Positions 17,813 through 27,014 are shown, numbered from the stretch's first letter. The stretch is 64,000 nucleotides of DNA from Streptococcus sanguinis (GCF_013343115.1 NZ_CP054570.1:1674001-1738000); one strand, 5' to 3'. Program-made: numbers and translations. The notes: generated by a model not told the origin, from the letters alone.

Positions 17813-17845
17813 TAGGCATTTAAAAACTTCATTACAAACATCAAA

Positions 17846-17880
17846 AGAGGATGAAGATAGCTTTCATCCTCTCTTATTTT
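17846..17880. terminator. Bidirectional terminator
   Basis: 10-bp stem AGAGGATGAA / TTCATCCTCT with T-runs on both strands, between convergent hutG and the BTAD regulator. Confidence 0.85.
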
Positions 17881-20800
17881 TTGTTCAAGCCCTGACGCAA
17901 GTTTTCCAATTCCTTTAGCTGGTGCCGGTCTCGGTAGGGATTGAGCTGGCTTTTGGCTGTTTCATAGTAGGTCTCAAAGTCCTGATCCAGCAAGACTTCA
18001 AAGCCTGCTCCCTGCAAGTTTCCAGTCAGCAGTCCATACTTAATCACAGCCATCAGATAGTAGATCAGCCCCTTGTCCCTCGGATTGCCATAGCGACTGA
18101 TGAGACTATCCTTTTTCCGCAGCAGATCAAGCATCGGCTGGTAATCTCTCTTCTCACAGCCAATCAAGGCCAAATAAACTTCCAACTGGGTCTCTTTCCA
18201 AGGGAAGCTAAGGGACTTCAGAGCTGTTTTGGCTTTGAGGAAAATCCGCTCCGCCTGCTCATAATCTTTCAGCTGATAGTAAGTCATACCCAAGCCGATA
18301 TAGAAAGCAAAAATCGAAGGCTCTGCTGTTTTATTTTCCGTCAACTTAATGGCCTCCTTCTGATGAGCCAGAGCTGTCGTGAAATTCCCGCGAATCTGCT
18401 CAATCTCCGCCAGATAGTCTAGAGCCGCCGCAATCTGAATTGAATACTTGGAACGCAGCGAAGACGTCAGGCTGAAACAATCAATAGACTGGTAGAGATG
18501 GTGAAGCGACTGCTCCTCATCTCCAATCATGAGATGATAGAGCCCCTTGAGTCGGAGATTGATAGCAATGGCCTCGTGATTGTTGGCCTGGACCGAAGCA
18601 TCTAGAGCCAACTCCGTATAGTAACGCATCTCAGAGATATTCTCCGTCTGGATGCAGTAATAAATCATCTGCCGATAGCCTTCTAGGAGAAAATCCATCT
18701 GCTGCAGCTCCTTGGCTGAAATAATCACCTGCTGGATATTGTCCATTCCCTGCTGGTAATTCCCCGTCCGGATAGCATAGCGCCCTTCTAGATAGAGAAA
18801 GCGGAGAACCAATAGCTGAAAATCCTTGTGATTCTGATGATTTCTCTCTAAGCCCTCTATCTCCCGACGGATACGGTCAAACTGGCCTAAAACCGCTGAC
18901 TGATTGCTATCATCCGTCTTTTCGATAAAACCAAACTCCCGCGAATAAATTGGAAAGAGCTCGTGATGAAACTGCAGAGTAGCCTCGAGATAATGCAGTT
19001 CGTACTCCAGAGACTTAATCGGCTGCTTGGACATCTTGTAGTGATAGGCGATTTCATTGAGCAGCTGAGCTTGATAGAGAGAGTCTCCCAGCTGGTCTTC
19101 CATGCTCTGGGCTATCTGATGATGCAGCATTCGCTTCTTGGCAAGTGACAAGCGCTCATAGGCGTAGAGTCTCAAAAGCTCCTGACTGAATCGCACTACC
19201 AATTCCTCACTCTGCTCCTCTTCCATCAATAGCTGCTTCTGTCCAAAATCCTCAGTGATTTCGACCACTTCTTCCATCGGCAGGCCTAATAACCTAGCTA
19301 AGAGCGAAACCGACGCAGGAGCCCTAAAGCAAGCCAGATAATCTACCAACTCTTCCTCTTGACTGCTCAGATAATCCAGCTTAAGAGACAGCTTGGCCTT
19401 GATGGCCGGAGTCAGCGGATGAAACTTCTCTCCTCGCAGGAGTTGCTCAGCATATTCCGACAGGAAGAAAGGGATGCCTTGACTGACCCGATAAATATCT
19501 CCTAACCTATCCTCAGGGATGGCTATCTGACCTGTCTGGGCTTGCAAGTAAGTCGCACTATCCTTAAAATTCAGCGGCTGCAGCTCGATAAAGCCCAGCT
19601 TATTGCGTACCAGCAGGTGATTGAAAAAATGTTCCAAATAAGAAGGGGTGCTCAGATGCTTGGTCAGCACAAAGGCCACAGGATAGCCGGTTAAATGATT
19701 CATGACTTGCTCTAAGACAGCAACACTGGCCTTATCCATCCAGTGACAGTCCTCAATCAAGATTATCAAAGCTTTTTTCTTAGAAATCTTCTGCAGAATA
19801 TCCACCACAAACTGAGCCAGCTTGTCCGCATCCAACTGAAGACCAGAAGTGCCGCCTGTCAAAATGGGAAAATAACTCTCCAAAATGACCTGCCACTGAC
19901 TGATAGAGAGAATCTGGTGCTGAATAACCAAGTCCCCCAGACCATCCAACAAACCACGCCAAGGCTGGAGCTCTGCCTTCATCTCTTCCTTGAAGCACTC
20001 CGCCATGACAATCTGGAAATACTTGGTCTGATTGGCCAAAACTTGACGAGTCACTGTCCGCTTTCCGATACCAGTACCACCGACTAGGACCAGAGCACGC
20101 GCCTCCTGAGTCTCTATCACCTTAGAAAAGTAAGATTCCAAACGCTTGATTTCATCGACCCGCCCGAAAAAGTGATCCGTATTGCGCAGAAACTGCTTAG
20201 TCTTGCGCTCGCTACGGTCCTTGGCAAGCACCTCATGATATAGTTGCTGGATAGGTTCCGTAGGACTAATGCCCAGTTCCTTATCCAAAATATTGACCAA
20301 TTTGTAGTAGGTCTCTATCACCTTACCTGGCCGATCATGATCCTGATAGAGCTTCATGAGCAGATGGTAGTTCTTCTCATCAAACTCATCAATGCTGATC
20401 AAGCGGCGCAAATTCCGCTCAGCTTCTTCCAAATCCAGATGATCTTTTTCTGTTTCCAGCTGTTGGTAGCAGGCTTGGATATAAAGCTGCTCATATCGCG
20501 TCCGCATCTTAGACACCCAGTAATCAAAAGCCTCGCTGTCCTTGAGATAGAAGCCCTGCAGAAAATCCCCCTGATAGAGAGACAGATGCTCCGCAGGATG
20601 ATCCGTAAAAAGTTCTACATCACTTTCAATCGCACACTCGGGATTAAGCGACAGCACAGTCCGGTTGGGAGCGACAATCCATTCCCCACCTAGTAGCTTG
20701 TTAGCCTGATAAATCGTGTTGCGCAGATTCTTTTTGGCGGTCTGATTATCCTTGTTTTCCCAGAGGATTCCTGCAATCTCCTCCCGATTGACTGCTCCAT

Positions 20801-20918
20801 TGATGTGGAGATAGTAAAGCAGAGCATTGATTTTGGCAAAAGGAAAAAAGACTTCCTCTTGATTGAGAAAGACACTCGGACTTCCCAGTAATTTCAACCT
20901 CAACAGATTTTTCGTCAT
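17874..20918 (-). CDS. Large BTAD/ATPase/TPR transcriptional regulator
   Basis: 1014 residues. Domain order: winged helix of OmpR/SARP type (1-~95), bacterial transcriptional activation (BTAD) domain (~105-245), AAA-type ATPase (~265-520) with Walker A GGTGIGKRT and Walker B ALIILIEDCHW, then a long helical-repeat (TPR-like) region to the end. This is the AfsR/SARP-like layout best known from actinomycetes. It is convergent with hutG and is the only regulator at the locus, so control of hut genes is a reasonable guess but not shown. GGAGG precedes the ATG. Confidence 0.85.
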   Translation of the reverse strand: MTKNLLRLKLLGSPSVFLNQEEVFFPFAKINALLYYLHINGAVNREEIAGILWENKDNQTAKKNLRNTIYQANKLLGGEWIVAPNRTVLSLNPECAIESDVELFTDHPAEHLSLYQGDFLQGFYLKDSEAFDYWVSKMRTRYEQLYIQACYQQLETEKDHLDLEEAERNLRRLISIDEFDEKNYHLLMKLYQDHDRPGKVIETYYKLVNILDKELGISPTEPIQQLYHEVLAKDRSERKTKQFLRNTDHFFGRVDEIKRLESYFSKVIETQEARALVLVGGTGIGKRTVTRQVLANQTKYFQIVMAECFKEEMKAELQPWRGLLDGLGDLVIQHQILSISQWQVILESYFPILTGGTSGLQLDADKLAQFVVDILQKISKKKALIILIEDCHWMDKASVAVLEQVMNHLTGYPVAFVLTKHLSTPSYLEHFFNHLLVRNKLGFIELQPLNFKDSATYLQAQTGQIAIPEDRLGDIYRVSQGIPFFLSEYAEQLLRGEKFHPLTPAIKAKLSLKLDYLSSQEEELVDYLACFRAPASVSLLARLLGLPMEEVVEITEDFGQKQLLMEEEQSEELVVRFSQELLRLYAYERLSLAKKRMLHHQIAQSMEDQLGDSLYQAQLLNEIAYHYKMSKQPIKSLEYELHYLEATLQFHHELFPIYSREFGFIEKTDDSNQSAVLGQFDRIRREIEGLERNHQNHKDFQLLVLRFLYLEGRYAIRTGNYQQGMDNIQQVIISAKELQQMDFLLEGYRQMIYYCIQTENISEMRYYTELALDASVQANNHEAIAINLRLKGLYHLMIGDEEQSLHHLYQSIDCFSLTSSLRSKYSIQIAAALDYLAEIEQIRGNFTTALAHQKEAIKLTENKTAEPSIFAFYIGLGMTYYQLKDYEQAERIFLKAKTALKSLSFPWKETQLEVYLALIGCEKRDYQPMLDLLRKKDSLISRYGNPRDKGLIYYLMAVIKYGLLTGNLQGAGFEVLLDQDFETYYETAKSQLNPYRDRHQLKELENLRQGLNKK

Positions 20919-20948
20919 GCAAACGCCTCCAAGAAACCTTATAGAACT

Positions 20949-20977
20949 AATATAAACAAAAAGAGACAGTTTGGCAA
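20949..20977 (-). promoter_or_regulatory. Promoter of the BTAD regulator
   Basis: On minus, -35 TTGCCA (20977-20972), 17-bp spacer, -10 TATATT (20954-20949). Confidence 0.7.
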
Positions 20978-21078
20978 GTAAAGTATTATACTAACCCTTA
21001 ATTTCCAGTTTTTAAATTGGTTTTATTTAGGATTTTTTTGTTATACTAGGATGAAAATAAAATTTTAGAAAGTTACTT

Positions 21079-21900
21079 ATGAAGAAAAATATTGTTCTTT
21101 TCATTTTTCTCCTTCTGAGCGCGATTGGCTTAGAATACGAGACACAAGCCTATACCACAGGCAGTATGTCAGGCACTTCCTATGGGATAGTCGGACTATC
21201 AGCCCTCTTAGCCCTGCTCTATATCATCCCCGCCCTGCTCTTGATTCGCCAACTGGGTAAAAAATGGCAAACTCCTGCACTTAGCCTTGGGGTAGCTCTG
21301 CTAGGCGGCCTTTTCATTTCCGGCTGGACCTCTGGCTTAGCTAACACCTATATCCACGAGTGGGTCAGCACCAGCTTCCCAAATACTCTGCTCAGTGACC
21401 TAGAAAATGCTATCGCAGCTCCGCTGGTTGAAGAACCACTCAAGCTGTTGGCAGTTGCCTTCGCTGTCTACCTAGTCCCCGTCAAAAAGCTCAAATCCTT
21501 CTTGATGCTAGGGATTACAGCTGGCATGGGCTTTCAGATTAGTGAGGACTTCTCCTATATCCTCTCTGACCTGCCCGAAGGCTTCTCCTTCACTATCTCT
21601 GGTATCCTAGGACGCATCACTGGCGGTGTCGCCTCTCACTGGCTCTACACCGCCCTGACCACTCTCGGTCTGGCACTCATGCTGCGTTATGCCAAGACTC
21701 AGAAAAACTACTTCCGAGTGGGGCTCTTCTACTTCCTAGCAGCCTTCGTTCTCCACTTCTTCTGGAACTCACCTCTGACTGCTATCGAAACAGATATCCC
21801 AATCATTGTACCGGCTATGACGGCTCTGGCTGTCTTTATCTTTTACCAAGCCTACCGAACAGCCCATAAAATTGATCAGGAAGAATTGGAAGTGGAGTAA
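21079..21900 (+). CDS. PrsW-like intramembrane metalloprotease
   Basis: 273 residues, about eight membrane segments. The family motifs are present: EEPLK (in APLVEEPLKLLAV, ~residue 119), FQISEDF (~157) and a late HFFWN (~234), which together form the proposed metal site of PrsW-type proteases. B. subtilis PrsW cleaves an anti-sigma factor; the target here is unknown. A weak AGAAAG ribosome site and a -10-like TATACT (21042) lie upstream. Monocistronic, followed by a terminator. Confidence 0.75.
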   Translation: MKKNIVLFIFLLLSAIGLEYETQAYTTGSMSGTSYGIVGLSALLALLYIIPALLLIRQLGKKWQTPALSLGVALLGGLFISGWTSGLANTYIHEWVSTSFPNTLLSDLENAIAAPLVEEPLKLLAVAFAVYLVPVKKLKSFLMLGITAGMGFQISEDFSYILSDLPEGFSFTISGILGRITGGVASHWLYTALTTLGLALMLRYAKTQKNYFRVGLFYFLAAFVLHFFWNSPLTAIETDIPIIVPAMTALAVFIFYQAYRTAHKIDQEELEVE

Positions 21901-21903
21901 GAT

Positions 21904-21934
21904 CAAAAAAACGACCGTTATGGCCGTTTTTTTG
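21904..21934 (+). terminator. Terminator after the PrsW-like gene
   Basis: AAAAAACG.CC / GG.CGTTTTTTT hairpin with one mismatch and a long T-run, just after the stop. Confidence 0.75.
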
Positions 21935-22213
21935 TTGCAGGAAAATATTTTCCCAATATTTATATTTGAATCATAGTAATAGATTGCCAACATTTGAATT
22001 TTCTAGTTTTTATAAGTATATACATAAATCACCTTTCATACTCTATAATTCATCCCACAACTTCACCTCAACCCCTCTTCCCATCGCATTTCTACCACAT
22101 TCTACCTCTGCTCTTTCCTTAAAGAAATGTTAACATTTTCTTAAAACTAACTTATATCAGGAACTTTTAAGCCGCAGTCTGTATACTTTCTACAAATCAT
22201 CTAAGAAAGAGGT
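21935..22213 (+). promoter_or_regulatory. Upstream region of the glycosyltransferase operon with near-perfect palindrome
   Basis: AT-rich gap with no ORF I trust. It holds a 26-bp near-palindrome at 22119-22144 with a perfect 14-bp core AAATGTTAACATTT (22125-22138) and arms TTAA...TTAA. A -10-like TATACT follows further down near 22186, without a good -35 box. The palindrome looks like an operator. Confidence 0.5.
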
Positions 22214-22219
22214 ATGGAT

Positions 22220-23263
22220 ATGGATTATCTAGTGATTCCGGCCTATGAGCCTGATTATAATCTTATTAAGCTGATAAAAAAAATTCACCATAAAAGTGAT
22301 TTTCATATCATTGTTATCGATGACGGCAGCTCTTCCAAATGCCAGATAGTCTTTGAGCAGGCAGAGCAGTACGCGACCGTGCTCCGTCATCAGGTCAATC
22401 AAGGCAAGGGGCAAGCTCTGAAGACTGCTTTTACCTTTATCCAGACACTGAAGAACTATGGAACGGTTGTAACAGCAGATGCGGATGGCCAGCACAAGGC
22501 CTGGGATATTTTCCGTGTAGCGAGCAAGGCTTCTGAAAATCCTAATCGGCTGATTCTGGGAGCACGCGCCTTTACTGGCAAGGTGCCCCTACGCAGTCGC
22601 TTCGGTAACAGTCTGACTCGGGCTCTCTTCAAGCTTCAGACTGGCGTGGGTGTCTCCGATACTCAGACAGGCTTGCGAGCCTTTACGACCAACATGATTC
22701 CATTTATGCTAAAGGTAGAGGGCCAGCGCTATGAGTATGAAATGAACATGCTTTTAGAAGCTAGCAAGGAATATCCCATTTTGGAAGTGCCCATTGAGAC
22801 GGTCTATATCAATGACAATCAAGGCTCGCACTTCCGACCAATTCGGGATGGCCTCATGATTTATAAAAATATTTTTAAATTCGCCCTGACTTCTCTCAGC
22901 AGCTTCGTCGTGGACTACATCGTCTACGCCCTGGCTCTCTTGTTTTTAGCTGCTGTGCCGACCAGCCTGAGAATTCTTCTCGCAAATGGGATTGCCCGCG
23001 TGACCAGCTCAATCTTTAACTATTCGACCAATAAAAGGCTAGTCTTTAAGAACGACGACAGTATACTCAAGACAGGAACTGGCTATTTCAGCCTAGCTGT
23101 AGTGCTCTTTATCCTAGACACACTGCTGATTCGCCTCTTCTACGCTGTCTTTGGTCTCAATCTTCTGATTGTCAAAATCATCGTCGGCATCTTGCTCTTT
23201 ACCGTCTCTTGGATGGTGCAAAAGAGATTTATTTTTAAGGAAAGGACACACACCGCATCATGA
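22220..23263 (+). CDS. GT2 glycosyltransferase fused to a GtrA-like membrane domain
   Basis: About 347 residues from the ATG at 22220 (MDYLVIPAYEPDYN), 7 bases after AAAGAGG. Residues 1-~215 form a GT-A domain of the dolichyl-phosphate-mannose-synthase type with VIDDGSS (~residue 36) and the metal-binding TADADGQH (~89). Residues ~220-345 are four membrane helices of GtrA type (SFVVDYIVYALALLF). Such fusions make or flip lipid-linked sugars. It overlaps the next gene by ATGA, so sugar transfer and the downstream phosphodiester glycosidase are probably linked. Confidence 0.85.
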   Translation: MDYLVIPAYEPDYNLIKLIKKIHHKSDFHIIVIDDGSSSKCQIVFEQAEQYATVLRHQVNQGKGQALKTAFTFIQTLKNYGTVVTADADGQHKAWDIFRVASKASENPNRLILGARAFTGKVPLRSRFGNSLTRALFKLQTGVGVSDTQTGLRAFTTNMIPFMLKVEGQRYEYEMNMLLEASKEYPILEVPIETVYINDNQGSHFRPIRDGLMIYKNIFKFALTSLSSFVVDYIVYALALLFLAAVPTSLRILLANGIARVTSSIFNYSTNKRLVFKNDDSILKTGTGYFSLAVVLFILDTLLIRLFYAVFGLNLLIVKIIVGILLFTVSWMVQKRFIFKERTHTAS

Positions 23264-24171
23264 AATTTTTAAAGAAACGCTATGCCTACGCCTCCATTTT
23301 CGGGCTGCTTCTGATAGCTTCTTTCAGCTACTCCATGCTGAAAACCTTTGTCATCGCAGAGACCATTTCCACGGTTTCAAGTACGAGTTCGTCGTCCAAT
23401 GCCAAGGCTGCCAGCAAGGCTGCCGAAACAGCGACTGTGACGGATACCAGCTATTCAGACGACAACATCTCGGTTACGCTAACTAAAAAGACCGTCAGCA
23501 ACACCCAAGTCTACATCGCTGATGTGACTGTCAGCTCATCGGAATACCTGAAAACAGCCTTTGCCCAAAACACTTACGGAAACAATGTCACAGCAAAGAC
23601 CTCGGAAACGGCTGCCAACAACAATGCTATCCTAGCGGTTAACGGCGACTACTACGGGGCCAACACAACTGGCTATGTCATCCGCAATGGCGTCGTCTAC
23701 CGCGATACCGTCCGAGAAGACTCCAGCAATGGGGATTTAGCTATTTACAAAGACGGATCCTTCAAGATTATCTATGAAGACCAAATCTCTGCTGATCAAC
23801 TAGTCAAAGACGGTGTGGTCAATCTCTTGGCCTTCGGCCCATCTCTTGTAGAAAATGGTGAGATTGCCGTTGATACCAACTCCGAAGTCGGCCAGTCTAT
23901 GTCTTCCAATCCCCGGACTGCTATCGGTATCATTGATGAAAACCACTACATCATCATCGTCTCAGACGGACGCACCTCAGAAAGCGAAGGGCTTTCCCTC
24001 TACCAAATGGCAGAAATTATGAAATCTTACGGTGTCAAGACCGCTTACAACCTTGATGGCGGCGGCTCCTCTACACTTTACTTTAACGGTCAGGTCATTA
24101 ACAAGCCTACAACCAACGGAAATACTATCTCAGAAAGGTCGGTGAGTGATATTGTCTACATCGGTTACTAA
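23260..24171 (+). CDS. Phosphodiester glycosidase (NAGPA-domain) surface protein
   Basis: 303 residues. A basic start and hydrophobic segment (~9-31) anchor or export it, followed by a Ser/Thr/Ala-rich linker and a NAGPA domain (~110-303). Recognisable family segments are ILAVNGDYYGA, GPSLVENGEI, NPRTAIGI and the C-terminal NLDGGGSSTLY. NAGPA proteins cleave or modify sugar phosphodiesters, and bacterial members sit in exopolysaccharide or wall-polymer loci. Translationally coupled to the GT2-GtrA gene. Confidence 0.83.
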   Translation: MKFLKKRYAYASIFGLLLIASFSYSMLKTFVIAETISTVSSTSSSSNAKAASKAAETATVTDTSYSDDNISVTLTKKTVSNTQVYIADVTVSSSEYLKTAFAQNTYGNNVTAKTSETAANNNAILAVNGDYYGANTTGYVIRNGVVYRDTVREDSSNGDLAIYKDGSFKIIYEDQISADQLVKDGVVNLLAFGPSLVENGEIAVDTNSEVGQSMSSNPRTAIGIIDENHYIIIVSDGRTSESEGLSLYQMAEIMKSYGVKTAYNLDGGGSSTLYFNGQVINKPTTNGNTISERSVSDIVYIGY

Positions 24172-24625
24172 TCCCAGTAAAAAACGTTTTAGAAAAACAG
24201 CCCTTATCTACGCCCTATTAACTATTTTCTTCTTTGCTTTCAGCAGAATCTATGAATCCTTCAGTTTCGGCGAAACATCTAGCCACATGCACTATCTCTT
24301 TACCATTCCTCTAGCGGGCGGCATCCTACTCCTGCTCTTTATGAAGGTCATCCCTAATCTCTCTCGGCTCAGCCTCAACCTTTGGAACTCAGCTGTAGCC
24401 ATCATGACAGCCGGCATGCTCTTCCGTGGCATCGTCAACCTATCTGGCCGCTCCACGACGCTGGATATGCCTTATTGGTACGTAGGAACGGCCTTTGCAG
24501 CTCTGGCACTACTCTCCATGGTCTTTACTCGAAGTGTGTGGAAGGCGGAAGAGCAAGCTCAACCAATACCCAGCAAAAAAGAAGAAGCAAAACTAAGTCG
24601 TCGTAAAACCTACAGTCAAGTATAA
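24146..24625 (+). CDS. Small membrane protein of the glycosyltransferase operon
   Basis: About 159 residues with four hydrophobic segments (~20-37, ~47-63, ~78-97, ~108-125) and a Lys/Arg/Glu-rich tail. It overlaps the upstream gene by 26 bases and starts at GTG (24146) or TTG (24152), 6-12 bases after AAAGG; no ATG is available at this position. I recognise no family. Cotranscription with the GT2-GtrA and NAGPA genes suggests a role in the same cell-surface process. Followed by a strong terminator. Confidence 0.65.
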   Translation: MILSTSVTNPSKKRFRKTALIYALLTIFFFAFSRIYESFSFGETSSHMHYLFTIPLAGGILLLLFMKVIPNLSRLSLNLWNSAVAIMTAGMLFRGIVNLSGRSTTLDMPYWYVGTAFAALALLSMVFTRSVWKAEEQAQPIPSKKEEAKLSRRKTYSQV

Positions 24626-24628
24626 ACC

Positions 24629-24657
24629 AAAAACCTCAGAAAAATCTGAGGTTTTTA
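24629..24657. terminator. Terminator after the glycosyltransferase operon
   Basis: Perfect 12-bp stem AAAAACCTCAGA / TCTGAGGTTTTT. It can work for both converging transcripts. Confidence 0.85.
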
Positions 24658-24717
24658 ATGTAGGGATCATTCTTCTGATCATTTATCTCTATGAACAGTT
24701 AGGTAAATTTGCATTTT

Positions 24718-25320
24718 TCATTCACACTCATACACATCACCCGTCAGCGGGTCAATGACTTCTGCTAGCTTAAAATATCCCTGCTCATAATGGTAATGAC
24801 AGATAGCGCAGTTGCCAAAGCGCACCTTGGGATCCAGAGCTTGAGCTGCAATCTTGAGATAGAAGGCCCACATGGCACCGCCGTGGCTAACAGCCAAGAC
24901 TGGCTCTGCTCCTGCCTGCTCCATGACCTCAGTCAGAGTGACCAGCATGCGCTCACCGACTTGGTTCACACCTTCTCCGCCATAGGGAACGAAGAGGTCT
25001 TCAAAAGAGGTAGCTCCTGGTCGAAATTTCGGTTGCAGGCGTTCGGGCTGGGCTTCAAAAAGACCGAAGTTCCATTCTTTAATGCCCTTGAGGCGAGTGT
25101 AGTCGGTCCGGCCAGAGACAAGTTCCAGCGTATCGGAAGCCCGCTCCTGAGTGGACGAATAGAGCTGACCAAAATGAATGCCCTGCTCTTTCAAATAATC
25201 TCCTGCCTGCCGGGCCTGTTCCTGCCCCAGTTCTGTCAAAGGAGAGTCGCAAGCTCCCTGCACCAAGCCTTCTTGATTGAAAAAAGTCTGTCCATGCCGC
25301 ATCAAATATAAATCTTTCAT
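24718..25320 (-). CDS. Histidine phosphatase (phosphoglycerate mutase-like) family protein
   Basis: 200 residues. Catalytic RHG motif LMRHGQTFFN at residues 6-15 and the late SHGGAMWAF with the second catalytic His (~145). Acts as a phosphatase or mutase on small phosphorylated metabolites; substrate unknown. Its ATG follows the stop of its upstream paralogue with no gap (TAA-ATG), so the pair is cotranslated. Confidence 0.85.
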   Translation of the reverse strand: MKDLYLMRHGQTFFNQEGLVQGACDSPLTELGQEQARQAGDYLKEQGIHFGQLYSSTQERASDTLELVSGRTDYTRLKGIKEWNFGLFEAQPERLQPKFRPGATSFEDLFVPYGGEGVNQVGERMLVTLTEVMEQAGAEPVLAVSHGGAMWAFYLKIAAQALDPKVRFGNCAICHYHYEQGYFKLAEVIDPLTGDVYECE

Positions 25321-25914
25321 TTATTTTTCCTCCCAGCTGCTAAAATCGTGACCGATGGCCTCTTCTAGATAGAATTGGTCATTTTCAAAAGTAAACTTCA
25401 AAATCCCGCAGTTGGTCATGTGACCTAGGTCATCCAGACGCCAGTTTTTCTGCCAAGCTCTGGCAAAATTGGCCATAGCTCCGCCATGTGAAACCATGAG
25501 CACAGACTGACCGTTTGTCTCTTGCATGAGCTGAAGAATGGTCGCTGCCATACGCTCCTGCACCTGATCTTGTGATTCACCGCCATAGGTCACAAAGAAA
25601 TCTTTATAAGGCAGGGGTGGATTGAGGTCTTCGCTTTCCCCTTCAAAGGTGCCAAAGTTCCACTCCTTGAGTCCCTTGACACGCTTATAGGGAATCTTAC
25701 CGTCTGTTACCAATTCCAAGGTATCACAGGCCCGCTCTTGAGTAGAGCTATAAGCATCATCAAATGTAATACCGGCATCCTTAAAATATTGCCCTGCCAC
25801 CTTGGCCTGATAGATGCCAAAATCGGTCAGAGGAGCATCACACCAGCCCTGCACCTTATGGCGCAGATTGAAAAGCGTCTGCCCATGCCGCATCAGATAA
25901 AGAGTTTTTGCCAT
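25321..25914 (-). CDS. Histidine phosphatase family protein (tandem paralogue)
   Basis: About 197 residues, start MMAKTLYLMRHGQT at 25917 or 25914, preceded by AAAGGAG. Contains RHG (LMRHGQTLFN) and SHGGAMANF. It shares most family landmarks with the next gene (GQTxFN, QERACDTLELV, KEWNFG) and clearly arose by tandem duplication. It lies 11 bases after a Cof-type phosphatase gene, so three small-molecule phosphatases form one operon. Confidence 0.85.
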   Translation of the reverse strand: MAKTLYLMRHGQTLFNLRHKVQGWCDAPLTDFGIYQAKVAGQYFKDAGITFDDAYSSTQERACDTLELVTDGKIPYKRVKGLKEWNFGTFEGESEDLNPPLPYKDFFVTYGGESQDQVQERMAATILQLMQETNGQSVLMVSHGGAMANFARAWQKNWRLDDLGHMTNCGILKFTFENDQFYLEEAIGHDFSSWEEK

Positions 25915-25928
25915 CATTCACATCTCCT

Positions 25929-26771
25929 TTAGATGAGTTCTAACTTTTCAAAGGCCTTGTAGAGACCGTCTTGGCTGACCGAGTCTGTCACCAGATCTGC
26001 TATGGCCTTGATTTCCGCTCCGCCATTTCCCATAGCAACCCCAACCTGACAATAGTCCAGCATAGGAATATCAACCTTGGCATCACCGAAAGCCAGAGTA
26101 TCTGCCCTGTCAGCATGAAGATGCTTCAGCAGAACCTCAATGGCATGCGCCTTGGTAATATCTTTGACTCCTAAGTCACCAAAGAGAGCATGCTCGCCCT
26201 TGCCTCCCCAAGTACCCGCCTTGAGCTCAGGAAAAGCAGCCTTAGAGTCTAGATGGTCTTGGTAGCTCTTTAGAATGAAGCTGACTTTGTTCAGGTCGTC
26301 TCGGTAGAGCTCCCCACCATAAACCAGGCCATGAAGAGCTTCTTCTGCCTCCATATTTACGACTTCTTCTGGATTGGCTCCTTTTCCAAGGATGTAGGTC
26401 TGAAGCACTGGTCGCGCTGCTTCGCGGAAGCCCCTGCTTGCAAAGAGACCGTTATTACTCTCCAGGTAAAACTCTAGCCCTCTCTCCTGAAGCCAGTCGA
26501 CTAGCCTTTTAGCGACATCTCGCGGAATCAGCTGGTACAAAATAACCTGCCCCTCATGCTCCACATAAGAACCGTTGCCACCAATCATGCCATCAAAGCC
26601 AATATCCCAAATTTCCGGCGGCATCTCAGCCTTGCTGCGACCTGTACATACATAAACCAAATGGCCCTTTTCCCGTGCCTTCCGAATGGCAACCACAGCA
26701 GACTCCGGTATATGATTGTCATAGTCGATGATGGTACCGTCCACGTCCAGAAAGATGATTTTTCTCGTCAT
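25929..26771 (-). CDS. Cof-type HAD phosphatase
   Basis: 280 residues from the ATG at 26771 (MTRKIIFLDVDGTIIDYDN), preceded by AAGGGAG; a longer frame to 26843 has no support. HAD motif I is DVDGT with the nucleophilic Asp, and motif IV is FGDAKVDIPMLDYC (~residue 233) with GVAMGNG after it. Cof proteins dephosphorylate sugar phosphates, PLP or nucleotides. First gene of the operon with two histidine phosphatases. Confidence 0.88.
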   Translation of the reverse strand: MTRKIIFLDVDGTIIDYDNHIPESAVVAIRKAREKGHLVYVCTGRSKAEMPPEIWDIGFDGMIGGNGSYVEHEGQVILYQLIPRDVAKRLVDWLQERGLEFYLESNNGLFASRGFREAARPVLQTYILGKGANPEEVVNMEAEEALHGLVYGGELYRDDLNKVSFILKSYQDHLDSKAAFPELKAGTWGGKGEHALFGDLGVKDITKAHAIEVLLKHLHADRADTLAFGDAKVDIPMLDYCQVGVAMGNGGAEIKAIADLVTDSVSQDGLYKAFEKLELI

Positions 26772-26945
26772 AATGCTCCCTTCTTTCTCTTTTTTTCCTG
26801 GCATTTGCTGAATGCTTTCCTCATTTTTTACAAATTCTCCCATTCTGACCCAGCTCTATTTTATAAAAGCTTCACCCTATTATATACCTTTTTGAAAGCC
26901 TTTTCCTATAGGATTATCAGAGATAATAGTACTATCCTTTTTTCA

Positions 26946-26991
26946 GAGAAAAAAAGCAAGAAGGACAGCTTTTAATCAGCTTGTTCCTTCT
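26946..26991 (-). terminator. Alpha-galactosidase terminator
   Basis: On minus, AGAAGGA / TCCTTCT outer stem with inner AGCT/AGCT pairing, followed by a run of seven T. Confidence 0.75.
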
Positions 26992-27014
26992 GTTCTTTTT
27001 ATTTCCCAGCTTAT

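Noticed and set aside
20244..20693. 149-codon plus ORF opposite the BTAD regulator
   Set aside because: Antisense shadow without a start signal.
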